From NCBI RefSeq assembly GCF_030272615.1, contig NC_081406.1, positions 230,878,396-230,942,395 on the forward strand: a DNA stretch of 64,000 bases. The letters are read 5' to 3'. Shown in pieces: positions 48,950 through 61,399 of this stretch. Both the position numbers and the translations under genes were made by a program. The stretch comes from Cryptomeria japonica (Eukaryota; Streptophyta; Pinopsida; Cupressales; Cupressaceae). A model generated the notes under the pieces. It saw only the letters and a list, made by a program, of their open reading frames with translations, had not been told where the DNA came from and ran no database searches. Every line of letters starts with the position of its first letter. The first letter of the stretch is position 1.

Positions 48950-51100
48950 GGATCATCTTGGTTCTACAATGTTTTATCCTCTTCATGAGGTGGGGACACT
49001 ATTATTACCACTTTAGGTATCTTTTATTATTGAAAGGATTGCACATATGTATATAATAGATCATGGGTTGGAAGTGAGTTTCCCCTTGCACAATTTAGAG
49101 GCAACATCTTTAGGTACATATCGTTCTTTGTTGTCATTTTATGGATGAATGTACTTCAATGCATCTTTGAATCTTGAGTACAATTTATTATGTTTAGTAC
49201 ATGTAAGTGAGCCTTGTTTGAAATGGATACTCAATGGGGTCTATTACCCTAAGCAATGAGATGATTTTTACTTTTCTAATTCTCAATATACCCCCAATCC
49301 CTTTTGCAATGTTATGTATAATAATGCATTGTATCCCAAAGACTATTCTCCTATTTATGTTAGATCTCCTAAACCCCCCTTGCTTTATCAAGACCCAACT
49401 CTTGCTCGACAATGTATTGAACAACTAACTCGATTAAGTGAAGGTTCAATATGCTCAATTCCAAGCACAAAATTCTCTACCATAGGAAATTAAACAATCT
49501 TATATCAAATTGGACATGTTTATCAAGACAAGAACCTTGCCCTCAAATTAACTTAAGGCATCCTCTTAGGGGTAACATCCACCAAGATGTACTCCTGGAC
49601 AACCTTAGAGGTTGCTCTATGTTGTTGATAGATATAGACAACTAGATTTCATAAGGATGCTTAACTTCCCTAATCCCATGCCAAATGAATTCAAAAGTAG
49701 TTGCCCTATTTTAATAGGAATCATTTTTATGTCAAGTACTATGCATTTCCAACCCTTTGTCACACTAATAAATGATTATGAGGTGGAAGATAAAAATCTA
49801 TGGTTGAATTTTTTTGTTCAATCATTAGGAGATGATGCAAGGGATTGGTAGAATGCTTTCTTGAACCACTCTATTTCATCTTGGGATATATTTTGTAACA
49901 GTTTTTATTGATAAGTTTGGTGATGAAGTTAATCCTCGTATGTTAATGAAATAGCTTTTATTATTTAGAGAAGAGATGAATTTCTTTATGCATTTAATGC
50001 TAGATTTGCAAAGGTTGATAAGGATATCCTAGGACATGAAAAATCTAAGTATTTGGTCCACAATTAAATTCTCTTTTGAGATAAATGAGTCACATAAGTC
50101 TACAACATGTATACAAGTGAATAGTATTAGAAATATGGTTACCGTTGCACCAAAAGAAAAGATCGACCTGTTAATGCCTAATACAACCACTAGACTTATA
50201 GGAAACCACAAGAGGTGGTTAAACCATGTCACAAAGCTTAGTGTTGCACTGAACAACAAAAGGAGACCAAGGATGCACACCTTGCAACAATCCCCCTAGC
50301 GCAAGCGAAGGGGTTTGAACCTATGACCCGGGCTCTAATACCACTTGTTAGAAGTATGGTTGTCGTTGCACCAAAAGATCGACCTATTAATGCCCGATAC
50401 AACCACTTGACTTATAGAATCCACAAGAGGCAGTTAAACCATGTCACAAACCCAAGTGTTGTGCTACACAGCACAAGGAGACCAAGGACACACACCTTAC
50501 AACAAATAGTTCCCAATGAAGAAACGCTCGATCTTTCAAGACTCATATTTTATATGGGATGATAGTGTTATCAAGTATATTGAACCACTTCCAAAAGTTT
50601 GTAATGGTATAGATCAAATTGTAGCATATGGTGATCCAAGGCCTTAAGTGGGGTGTGCCAAATATTGCATATTACATGTTGCAAGGAAAATTTTAAAAGA
50701 AGAAAATTAGGAGACCCACTATTGAGGTTGAGTCAAAGATATTTGTTAGAAAACCTAAGAAAAAAATTATTAAAAATGTAGTTACAATAAATATGTCTAT
50801 ACAACAAATTGCAAAAAGTACAATGCAATGGAGAGGCGATATGAAGAACTTGATTCTTCAACCATCTATATTTGAAGCTAATGTCCTTGATGATGGTTTG
50901 GGTTGCATAGGTGATTCAAGTGATTGCAAGTCTATATCAGCTCTGAATTGCTTATAAAATGCCTTCTCCAAAGTTCATAAAAAAAAATTAAACCAAAAGT
51001 ACAATCTCCAAACTTATTTTCAAGGTTGGGTGAGAAGATCCAACAATTTTTTAAGTACTCATTGCGCCCAAGAAAGCACAATTTCTTTAGCAAAGGCTTG
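48950..51100 (+). mobile_element. Ty3/gypsy gag-region fossil, interrupted by a TRIM
   Basis: Plus-strand pieces form a gag-like order: a Tyr/Pro-rich N-terminal part (NPFCNVMYNNALYPKDYSPI, about 49290-49350) followed by QDPTLARQCIEQLTRLSEGS; then a gag core with LNFFVQSLGDDARDW (about 49800-49850), the conserved end of Ty3/gypsy gag; then a further polar part after the TRIM (50505-51000). It is old and heavily broken. No LTR pair could be matched to it. The TRIM at 50125-50504 sits inside. Confidence 0.55.
50125..50504 (-). mobile_element. TRIM (miniature LTR element), structurally complete
   Basis: Direct repeats 50125-50289 and 50346-50504 (165 and 159 bp, clearly homologous) are flanked by a perfect 5 bp duplication aatag (50120-50124 and 50505-50509). 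On the minus strand the 5' LTR (50504-50346) is followed after two bases by TGGTATTAGAGCC, an initiator-Met primer site with one change. The 56 bp interior ends in the purine tract CTAGGGGGA before the 3' LTR. The interior also holds GGTTCAAACCCC, a good B-box match, but no A box at the right spacing. The element is non-coding and looks structurally whole. LTR divergence indicates an old insertion, younger than the gag fossil that hosts it. It is a different family from the TRIM at 24673. Confidence 0.88.
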
Positions 51101-54100
51101 TGGAGAAAAAACTTACATTTAGGAATTGTAAACCCTAGACATTGTTTGCAATCGACTATAAATTCCTAAGCACTAATTCTATCTTTTCCCTCATACCCAA
51201 TCTACTTAGCACTAGACTCATGTTCTCTTCAAACCCTTTTGGCCTAACATGTTTTCTTAACCAGTTCTATAGCTTCAAAATTTTATTTAAGTACTTAATA
51301 AAGTTCACACAAATTCAGCACTTATAATCAAATGCATATTTATGCAACCACATTGATACACTCACATTATTATGTGTTGGGGTGAATATTCAAACAAAGA
51401 AAGATTCTTTGCATGTTTGGTGGTTAACACCTCAGAGTAGTGCCCCTTGCAAAATGAGATTTGTGCTTGGTAATTTGCCTAAATGCCATGGAACACTTCT
51501 GAAAAACCATGGACACAAACAATGTAGTCACCCTCATTCACACACTACTCAATTAGTTGGACAAGAATTCTACCTCTCATCAAAACACTTTCTCCTCCAC
51601 ATGTAGGAAAATATTGATGCCACCTCAGTAGGACAAATTCCCCCAACAAACTTTGCCCATCTCCCTACCAACTCATAACAACAAATTATTTTGTTAAGTT
51701 ATTCAAAGATTTGATCTATATCTAAGACAACATATTGGGGGTGATAAAACCACATGGTCTATCTTTGCCTGTTGCAAGCTTGGTTACCCTAGTGGCTTAG
51801 TTATGTTTATTTGTTTGCGTGTGTGGATATTTGTGTGTATTCAAATGTTACCATGATATTTGTGGATATTTGTGGGCCTAGGGTATGTTGATGGGTGTTT
51901 TATGACACTCTCCAACACAAAATTAAATACACTAAGTATTCTATCCTCTCTTGAAGAAGGAAACCTCAAATGCTAAACAATGTGATCAATTAAGGTAACC
52001 CCAAGGTTCTCATTGTCAAGTCTTGGTGTTGCAATAGATAGACTCTGTGAAATGATGTGATATTGTTGTTTACACAAAGGGACTTATGCTTTGCACTTCT
52101 ACAAAGCAACTTAAACTTAAACATTTGATATAGAAATTTAAGTGATGTTTTTTTTCCTAAACTAACTTGAACCCTTCAAACGAAAGGACAAAAAGATAAG
52201 GGTTAGGGGATATAATTTAAGAAGCTAAGGTCAATGATGGTAATGATTAAGGTTGCAAATAAACGGATCCCATAAATCAATTTTTTCTTCACCATGAAAA
52301 CAACTTTGCAAAATTGATGCAATCTCCAAAGGTAGTGAAAGATTTTCATATTGCAAGCATGCATTTAAGTACCCAATTTTGGCGCAACTCAAATAAACAT
52401 CCACAATCAATCTAAGATCATAATAAGTTCATACTAGTCGTGCACTACATCTTATAGTCAGCAAGATACAAATGGTATGAACCGGAAATCCATCAAATAT
52501 CATCACACTTCACCATTAAGATCAATGAACTTTTAACTAAATATTGAGAAGTAGAAAACATGCAAAATGTTGAAACCTCATACAAATGTTCACCATATCT
52601 TCAATGAAAATTATGTATTTATTCCAACATAGTCTTGGCAACAATTTCTAATCTCCTCCTCCTACTACTATTCCTACCACTATTATTATTAACCCTTACA
52701 AATGAAAAGGTCAAGCGTTCTATAGACTTTAAGTTACAAAATGAAGTGCTCAAATTGATTCTAAATCAACGACCAAGATTATTCAATAAAACCCTAAATG
52801 GAGTTGGTTATAACTAACACCTCATACATTTACTACCATCCAATGAGAAAATTAGAAGTCTTTGAATACTATCCTTTTAAAGAAAGGACCAATAAGAAAA
52901 AAGTTTCAACATCTCATTTAATGCCTCCTATACATCCATCTCCTCCCCTTTAAATGAATCAGGTTCAATGAATCTAGACATGTTGACCTCAGATTATTTA
53001 ATTGGTGGAGGTGAGTAGGCTAAGGACCTCAGATTATTTAATTGGTGGAGGTGAGTAGGCACCCTTAGCTTATGCACGTATTGCAAAAACAAAAAATTTA
53101 TCAAACCTGACTTGTGTCCTCCAACATGTTTATCTTGTTCTTCATTTTGCATGCATTTCTAACTTTGATTAACTCTTCTAACTTTGCTATCTTTACCATC
53201 TTTCATGCATCATTCTTCGTTTGTGCTTGTCTTGAAACACCTCTGATTCTAGCACTCGGCATCTACTTCTAAAAAGAAAACATACCTTGGATTACAAATG
53301 TGAATAGATCCCTAAGTCAAATCCAGAATTCTTTAATGAAATACAAGAAATTTATGATAAGAAAATGAAAGTTCAACATCTTGCATTCCTAATTCATCTT
53401 GAAGAATTTAAAACAAATTTCATGAAAATCCTCCTTCAGATAAAAAAACATATTATATCTTAAAACAACATCAACAGTTCACACAAAATACTTCACAAAC
53501 CCCTCAATAATCTGGAAATAATGATGTTTCTAATCTGGAAATGTCCAAATTAGAAAAGGAAATCACTCAAATCTGCATATGAATTACTTATATTTCCTTT
53601 TCAATTTACCTCCTCTCTGCTCTGCTATTGGTTTTGAATTGATGTGAATTGATGTGAGAATGATTATCCTTGCCTCACCTTTATAGGTGCTCATAAGAGA
53701 TTTGCCTCTTCTTAACGAAGGGGATCGGCCAAGTTAGCTTTTTCCTTTTTTTTCAAATTGAATTACAAACTTATCCAAGTCGGCGTCCTCATTCTATCTT
53801 GGCAATTGCACTTTCTTTCATTTTACTTCACACATTTTGGATGGATTTATTTGTCTTTCCTTTTTATTCCACATTTTGAAACAAGACACTCCACCTCTAT
53901 CCTTGGAGGAGATTCTACTTGGTCATGGATTTTGCTTAGTCGTGGATTTTGCTTATTCTTCTTTATCCCATTTCCTACAAAACAAATCCTTAAAATTCTC
54001 TCTTACAATTCTTGTCATATAATTTGGATGTTTCCTTTCTATCTCTTCTTAAGCTTGGAATTTTCTTTCCATCCTTGTCTAAACTTTGGATTTTTTCATC

Positions 54101-54660
54101 ATTCCACATCCACACCTTAGAATTTCCCTTCATTCCATACTTGTCATTTCCAGATTTCACTCGTCATTTCTTCATGGAAATTTTCTTCTTTCATCTTCAT
54201 TCCAAGGATAAATTCCTCATTTCATTAACCCTCATACAAACTTAAAAAATTTCCATGATCCTAGCGTAGATTTGCAAATTTATCCACAAGAAGGTCGGAA
54301 ATCAGACCACTTTTGGATGTCTTGATCGCATAAACTTCTCTCCTTCAAACGCCTTTCATTTTTCCCTTCTAATCCATACTTAATTTCCAGATTTCCATAC
54401 TTTGTCATGCAAATTTTTCTCATGATTTTGCCCTCTATTCCTCATCTTTCAGGTCGCTCATTCATAGATTTGAGACTTGGTGAATTTCTTAACTCGATCT
54501 AACCATTCCTGAACATACCTTCCCAAGGACAACCCTTTCCACTGTTACTTATTTGATGGATTGATCAACGTTTTCTTCCGGATTGACAAGACATTAATAC
54601 CCTCCTAAAGGCTAAGAGACCAAAACAATTGCCAAACTAAGCTAAAAAGCAGAAAGAAAG
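51101..54660. other. No recognisable gene; repeats and CT-rich stretches
   Basis: A 36 bp sequence (gacctcagattatttaattg ... gtgagtaggc) is duplicated in tandem at 52985 and 53025, period 40 bp. 53730-54500 is pyrimidine-rich with many tttcc and cattcc strings, so its long open frames (53758-54245) are probably compositional. A Leu-rich frame at 52635-52817 has a signal-peptide-like start but no supporting features. Confidence 0.4.
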
Positions 54661-56214
54661 AGGGGTCCCCATTTGCAAATGGAGCATGTGTGTTTAAAAC
54701 ACAACAGGGTCATGTTGGCATGGCACCTTCCCCTAAAAAATGTAATGGTTGTTTTTGACGCTCATGGTGTGATGTCTTTCCCTTCCCTTGTTATTAACTT
54801 ACCTTGATATTTTTTGAAATTGCTTTTAAAAGGGGTAGAATAAAATTAGATTGTTTTAATTAGAACACGCAGCTTCATTTGCACCACTCATATTAATAAG
54901 TCTTTATTAGCATTGGCCCATAACAAAAATCAGGAAGGTATGGGGTTGCATTTTTCATTTGGACTTTGTTTAATATGCTAAATATTCTTTTGTAAATATC
55001 AATGGGAATTCCAAATAAGAAACTTGTTTAGGTCTCCTCTGTACATTCATCCTATGAATGATTCAGTTTTCTCAATCAAATTAACACCATTATTAATTTC
55101 CCAAAGGAGATTATCTAGATACATAGGAGTTGGAGTGCTTCTGAACTTCACATAAGATTTTTGGCATCAACATTTCAGATCACACTCTATGATCCATTAA
55201 TCTGGTTTTGTATTGAAACTTTTTGGACCTTTTTTCTTTGCTACATTTTTGTGAGGCAACACCTGGCTGAGACTAAGTTTAAAATCTTTGTGAGATAAAA
55301 TATCAGATTCTGAAAACTTATACCTAGTGTTGTCAAAAATGTTCTGGTAAAATGGTAATGGGGTACATTCTTAGGAAGATAACTATATCCTAATGAAGCA
55401 GACAATAAGGTAACCCATAACCTTGCCCAATAACTATCAAACCAAAATAAAATTTAGTAAAATATGTTTGGAGTTTAGCAGTGTTTGTTAGATGTTAAAA
55501 TGCTCAGTGCTTTTTAAGTTCTATTTGATTTCAAATTTAAAAACAAAGACTATACTTCCCTAATTGTAACTTACATACAAGTGACAAAAAAGCAAGGTTC
55601 CATCTATCCTGAATGATTTGTCCAAATTCATCAATGAAGTAATTTTCAAAAATATATTTGTCAAGCAACAATATAGATTACATTCTGAAACCTGGGAAGC
55701 AGAAAAAGAATACTTTGGAGTATGAAATAGTTACTAATCTCTACAATTCGACCATCATGTAGGCTTTGAAAATAATCGAGAGAGTATGGCAGATAGATAT
55801 TAAATAGCAACATTTAATAAATTATAAAATCAAGCAAAACCAATGTAATCGATGATAATATAATAAATTTATTATTAGCCAATCAAATCATTTTAACCAC
55901 CAGATTCACATTTCATAATGGGAGATGGTGGTCTTGAGCGGGCCTATATATTTACTCTTCCACCGTCCAGATAATGAAATATGACAGCATGGTACCCACA
56001 GATTTCTTGAGTTCAAATCCAGCCTTGTGACTGGCTCTAAAGACATGGGATTTTTTAAAACTTACCTCTAGAATAACAAGAAATACAGAAAAAACATAGT
56101 AGACCCCTATGAGCAAGCACCATCTTGCCAGTAGTATGAAATATTTTCTCCCAAGAACTCTTTTCTTGGCTTATTTGGGGATCATATAGATAGCTTACAT
56201 CCATAAATACAGTG
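54661..56214. other. Intergenic DNA and 3' flank of IQD gene; possible SINE relic
   Basis: At 54661 the text aggggtccccatttgcaaat has an inverted relative at 58443-58465, probably two ends of the same dispersed repeat in opposite orientations. At 55163-55200 is a fragment related to the foldback arm at 30826. At 56010-56030 gagttcaaatccagcc is a B-box match, with a possible spaced A box (tggtcttgagcgg) at about 55928, suggesting a decayed tRNA-derived SINE. No gene is seen; the part nearest 56214 should be the IQD 3' UTR. Confidence 0.4.
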
Positions 56215-57358
56215 CTAGTTGTTCCCATTATTCACATTATTTCCAAGAACTCGAATTGGTTCCACACGATTGGTTCTACGTGTTACCTGCCCAGCTTTTG
56301 TGCTTTGCTGGCCTGACTTTTTCAATGGTTTTTTCCCTTCAACACTCTGATTAATCTTCTGTTGTGGCTTATGATTCTTCTGGCAGGCGGTTGGTTTTTC
56401 AGGGCTAGGCAGAGAAAGCCTCCTCTTAGCCCGAGGATCAACTGCAATTGGACATTCCTTTGCATTACCAGAGGAGCGACTCCTAGAATGGGAATGGACA
56501 GGAGTTCCAGCAAAAGACTGCTCCAGGCTATTTGAACAAATGCTCTCCAAACCATCCATCTTACCTTGATTATGAACTTGATTCTCCCATGGCTGTGATG
56601 CCATCCACAATTCTAGCCATTTCCAACCCAAATTAGTTTTGTCTGGTTCACTTCCCATCTGTTGTTCAGAGACAGTTCCTGAGGTTGCTCGCCACTGCAG
56701 TCACCATATGAGGTGTTCTTTCAGACAGAATTTCAAATGGAATACTAGTTTCTTTATTGGAAACCAATTTATGAATGTTCACTGAAATTGCACAATGTAA
56801 TCAGAAACAGTCCAAGTCTGCTGATTATTTCAAAATCACTTTTCAAGCTTACTTGATGAGAGAATGCATATGACATGGCTCTTTCACGTTTGGCAGCAGC
56901 CTCTTGCCTCTGCCGTGCCCTCTGCTGAATTTCTTCCACTGAGCCTAAACTGTCACACCAACCTACCTGTATTGCAGAAATAGACCAACAACTAAATCAT
57001 CCACTCTCATGTTTAGCTACGAGCCAGCTACAGCTAGATAAAGAATCTATAGATCATGGTGAAAATATAATTATATGCTCTTTTTGTGATTTACATATCA
57101 TGAGAACTACTAACATGCCGGATAGTTTGAAATTACCTCAGATTTGTTGACATCTTCATCCAGTATGAACTGATGATCAAGTCTCTGCTGATAACTTTCC
57201 ATTGCCATGCATGCTCTTCGAGCTCGAACTTGAGCCTGAACTCTTACTAAAGCTTGCATACAACGCATTGTCATGGCTGCCTGCTTCCTAACTGCCTGCC
57301 CTCGAACAAGGGCCTGCAATCTCACCAACCCTTTCAAAGCACGAAGAGCTTTCCTGGC
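56215..57358 (-). CDS. IQ67-domain (IQD) calmodulin-binding protein, last three exons
   Basis: Exons on the minus strand are 57358-57137, 56966-56853 and 56694-56215, all open with GT-AG sites, ending at TAG (56217-56215); 271 residues are visible. The first carries most of the IQ67 domain: [20 protein letters not shown], then [20 protein letters not shown] and QAQVRARR, i.e. repeated IQxxxRGxxxR-like calmodulin sites spaced by 11 residues. The next reads [20 protein letters not shown] followed by [13 protein letters not shown]. The last has [15 protein letters not shown], a conserved IQD block, and a basic Ser/Lys/Gln-rich tail. The exon start corresponds to the conserved intron inside the IQ67 domain of this family, so exons for the N-terminus and the first IQ half lie upstream (above 57358). 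I could not find them in the window. IQDs bind calmodulin and often microtubules or membranes as scaffolds. It looks intact. Confidence 0.88.
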
Positions 57359-58559
57359 CTGGTATGTACATCATCAAGATCATTCATTGCACTACTTGCA
57401 TAAAAGATACATAACAAGAACAACTGATAAGTTAAAAAAAGCATTGTTTAAGTTTGTGTTCCAGTCGATAGGAAATAGGAATGCATATGATCTTGCATAA
57501 AATATCAGAAAAAAAGAAAAGTTGTGGATGCTACTTAGGCCTTTTAAAGTTGATATTTACATTCTTCCCAAGAAAACTAAGAACCTTGCATGATGCACTA
57601 ATAGCATTGTCAAGCGGCCATATACATCCATCATCAACAATCTCAGCAGACAGAAATTTCAATTATACTTTCATCCTCGATGATATGTGGTACTATAAAA
57701 ATACAGGACCAAATATGATTAATCCATGAAAAAATTCAGCCTTGTACAATAAAAACAGGCTGACAAGATTAAGTATAGATGTACTTGATTTAGTGGCAAA
57801 ATTAAGAAGTTGAACAGTATTTCTAAATAAGAAGCTAAGAAAAAGCAGAATGTGAGGGAAAAATAATAGAGCTTTCATTGATGACATAGGAAGTGCATGC
57901 AGGTAAGTATCAAACAACACATGGTTGACACATAGCACACACCAGACTGAAAAATGGGGCACTTGCAGAGCATTCAAATAATTCTAATACAATTATTTAC
58001 ATTGACGATACAAAACTTAATGACGACCACCATAAGGTGTGATTGGTTAGAGAAGCACGTGAAAATGAGGAGCATTCAAGTAATTTAAACATAGATGGTG
58101 GACTAACCATTACTGATTGGTAAGAGAACATTAAATAGCTACATACAGAAAATAAAATCACTACAGATAAAGAAATAAAATATCAAAATGCCTAAAGAAT
58201 GTTTCTTAATGCAGCAACCTAACCCAAGAGTTCATATTCATTAAGTATTACCATTCAAAATCCAATATATATTGAATATCATTATGATTCTCTCCTCCAG
58301 GAATAAGTCATCCCTTTCTGCTGATGATGGATAAGGAAGATGAACTTGAAATGATGAGATCTATAAATCTGAAAGTGGTGAACCACAAAAATTTGTAATA
58401 GAATTTGGGTGTTGGGTCTTGTTGTGACATTTTCACACATCGCCCCATTGCAAATGGGGACCCCCACTTTTTCAATTTATAGGTTAGCCATTGGTAGCTG
58501 TTGAGTCTTTTAGCTATTAGCCTTTCATTTCGAAGAAGTGTAGTATCCAAGTTGGTTAA
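57359..58559. other. IQD upstream intron or flank; no exon recognised
   Basis: This stretch must be intronic for the minus-strand IQD gene, since its preceding exon is missing. I see no IQ-motif exon here. The text tgtgacattttcacacatcg near 58424, followed by gccccattgcaaatggggac, resembles the start of a dispersed repeat that also occurs inverted at 54661. Confidence 0.45.
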
Positions 58560-59330
58560 GATGTAATCAGGACAAGACTCTTTTTAGGATGAAATGAAGT
58601 ACAGTGTTTTGCCCAACCAAGCTTCTGACCTACCTCTCCCTTGCTTTAGCTTAGCCTAACCCCATCTTCTACCCCTTACGCCTCCCTCTCCACCTCACCT
58701 TCCAAACATTTCATCCCTAAACCCTTCCTTCCGTCTCACCCAACTACCCTACTTTTATTCCAACCTTTACACCTCCCAACTTCCATTCACCATATCTTCT
58801 AACCCACCTACCTTCCCGTCCTCCATCTACCTCTCATACCCTCCATTCCCTACACTTTCTAACCTATATCTCATACCTCTTAACCTACTCATCAACACCT
58901 CATACCCTTTACCCCCTCATTACCCTAAACTTACCTATCCTAACCCACCTTCCTTCCCTTAGCCTAACCCCCATCCCATCCTAGCCTACCCTTCTACTAC
59001 CCCCTGCCAGCTCCCTTTACTCCCCAACATATCCAAACCCTTCACTACCCTTCACTACCCCTTATACCTCCCACATCCTTCATCTACCTTACCCCCACGG
59101 TATGTGCTACCTTCCTTGAATCCCCCCACATCCATAAGGGTCTCCCTTTCCGCCAACATACTCTAATTCCCTTTCTCACGTGGCACCTTTCCTTACCACT
59201 CTTCACTTTCAACCCACAACACCTCACATTCCTCTCCCTCTCTACCACGTCATTTCTTGGGCCCCAGCAAATTCTAAGATGGAGGTAAAAGTTTTAAGGC
59301 ATTTTTTTTAAAAACATCCACCTCACCATT
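58560..59330 (+). repeat. Pyrimidine-rich (C/T, accct-type) low-complexity region
   Basis: About 700 bp is dominated by C, T and A in strings such as cctacc, ccctac and ctaacccacc, with almost no G on the plus strand. It contains no pure telomere array (ccctaaa occurs only singly) and no gene. It probably belongs to the dispersed repeat that starts near 58424. Confidence 0.65.
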
Positions 59331-61399
59331 CCCTTTGACCTCTAATTATGGCACATGCCTAAGCCCCTTAAATCCACGATGAGACATGAGGCAAGAGGTG
59401 GCGTTAGGGAATAAGGAAGTTGGCTTTGAGTAAAGATGTGTCACTTAAATGGAGATTTAGATTCAAATAAAGCAAATTCAAAATTGCATCATAAAAGATC
59501 AGGAGTCAGCAAATAAAGTGCAAAATTAAGGAACAAATCTCAGCAGAAAGAAAGGAGAACCAAAACCAAAATATTGATATTTTTGAAAGAAAGTTAGTCA
59601 TCTGCATTCGGATCAGACATTAATGTCAATTTTCAAGGTCTGATTTGATGTAAAGTGTTGGACATTTCCACTAATTTGGAGGAAGATATCAACAATTTAA
59701 GCAGACCTGATTCTGATTTTTTGATCAGACCTGACTTTGGCAAAAAAATTAGTAATTCGATTAGTATCATCATGTCCAGCCTTAGAAATTCATGTCCAGA
59801 CTTGAACGGGTTGTAGGAAGCTTGATTTTTACAGAAAATTGTTTTCATTCCTACGGTTTTGATGCAAAATATGAGTATCTCTTTACTTTTCAGGTCTGAT
59901 AGAAGGATGGAAAGCTAGGAAGGGGAGGATAAGTCATTCATTTCAAACATCAAACAATCTAATTCAGTGCGGATTGAGAGACAAATCCAGCAATCAAGAG
60001 CAAAATCATCAAATACAAACAAGGCATGAAAAGCCAATTTGATTGGTTGCAATGAAGAAATCAAAATTCAATCGAGCACATCTGCTTATACAAATGAAGA
60101 CCATAATGCCGATTCTACAAATGAAGCCCTTGAAGCCGATCTGTCTATGCAATTGAAAGGTCAAAAAACCGCCCAAGACAAGAAAGACTGATGCAAATGA
60201 ATGACAAAATCCCGACTTGCTGGAAGCATAGTTATGCAAATGGACACATAAACACACCTTATTTTGGTGAAGAAGGGCAATCAGAAGTTGATCAAACACA
60301 CAAAGTTGTGCAAATGACGCATGAAAGCCCGATTTGCCTAGGAGAAATAAAGTAATCAAAAATTGATCAAACAAACATGATAAAGCAAAAGAAGCTCTTA
60401 AGGCCGAATTTCTAGTACTACCTCCAATACCACCTCAAGAGTGCGATTTAATAAATGTGATTTGCAAGGGATACGTGTATGTATGAAACGCCCCTTTGAT
60501 CTGACCCCTTCCATGATGCAAACTGAAGACGATTTAATCAAGATGGGGAACACATTTAAGGCACCACTTGTTTGAATCCTTTCTACGATGTGAGCTGAGT
60601 GTTTTCATTTAAAATATGAGCTTCAGGATCCAAAGTCGACTTTAGTAAATTAGCTGTAAGGCATTTAATATATGTTACCTGCTCTCATGAAGTAATTGTG
60701 TAACATTTAATAGCGGTAACAAAGCGCCTTTGTGAGAGGATGTGATCCTCTTTACGCACCTATATTGTTTGATCATTGCATTTGATCAAACAATAAAATG
60801 AAATTGCAAAAAATGCCTTAAGGACTGCGATTTTAAGCTGATCGATTTAAGCTTTTGGTTATTGTTTAAAGGCAAATTCACAGGCAGCGATCTCCATCAA
60901 AACAAGGGCAAAGTCAATTAAAGAGTGATTCTGATCAAGCCTTCCTAGGTTAGAACAATCTCCTCCTTTGACCAAAGCTTCACATCCTAGGCTAGACATA
61001 GAGTGTTTCAACAATCTCATCCTTTGACCAATGACGTTTCGTCCTTTGACATAGAGTGTTTCAACAATTGCATGATCAAATCCGTCCAAGGCAAGAACAA
61101 GGCATCCTAGACAATGACAAGTCCGTCCAAGGCAATGACAGGGTCCGATACAAGCAGTCAGCATGAAGAATAATGGAAAAGCAACATCAAGGCAAAGGAT
61201 AGCAATCAACATCAAGCATTCAAAGATGGAAATTTTCACAATCTTGAATTTCCTTCGGAAATCCAAGAATCATTGCCAGTATAGCCAGATGAAAGCTCCA
61301 GAATGCAAGTGATCAAGACAAGATAGCTTCAGAAGAGTTAATCAAAGTTAGAAAATCGATTTGAGTGAAGTCATCATCACATCATGAGCTTGAAATGTT
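59331..61399. other. No gene seen; degraded repeat DNA
   Basis: Repeated themes such as gatcaga-cctgac, tgcaaatga and tccgtccaaggca suggest decayed transposon interior. Minus-strand frames at 60374-60009 and 61266-60859 have no recognisable domain. Confidence 0.4.

Noticed and set aside
52635-52817. Small secreted peptide with a Leu-rich leader
   Set aside because: Only 60 codons, Leu runs from cct/ctc-type repeats, no family resemblance and no transcript signals.
58560-59330. Interstitial telomere array
   Set aside because: ccctaaa appears only as isolated matches; the region is general C/T/A-rich low complexity.
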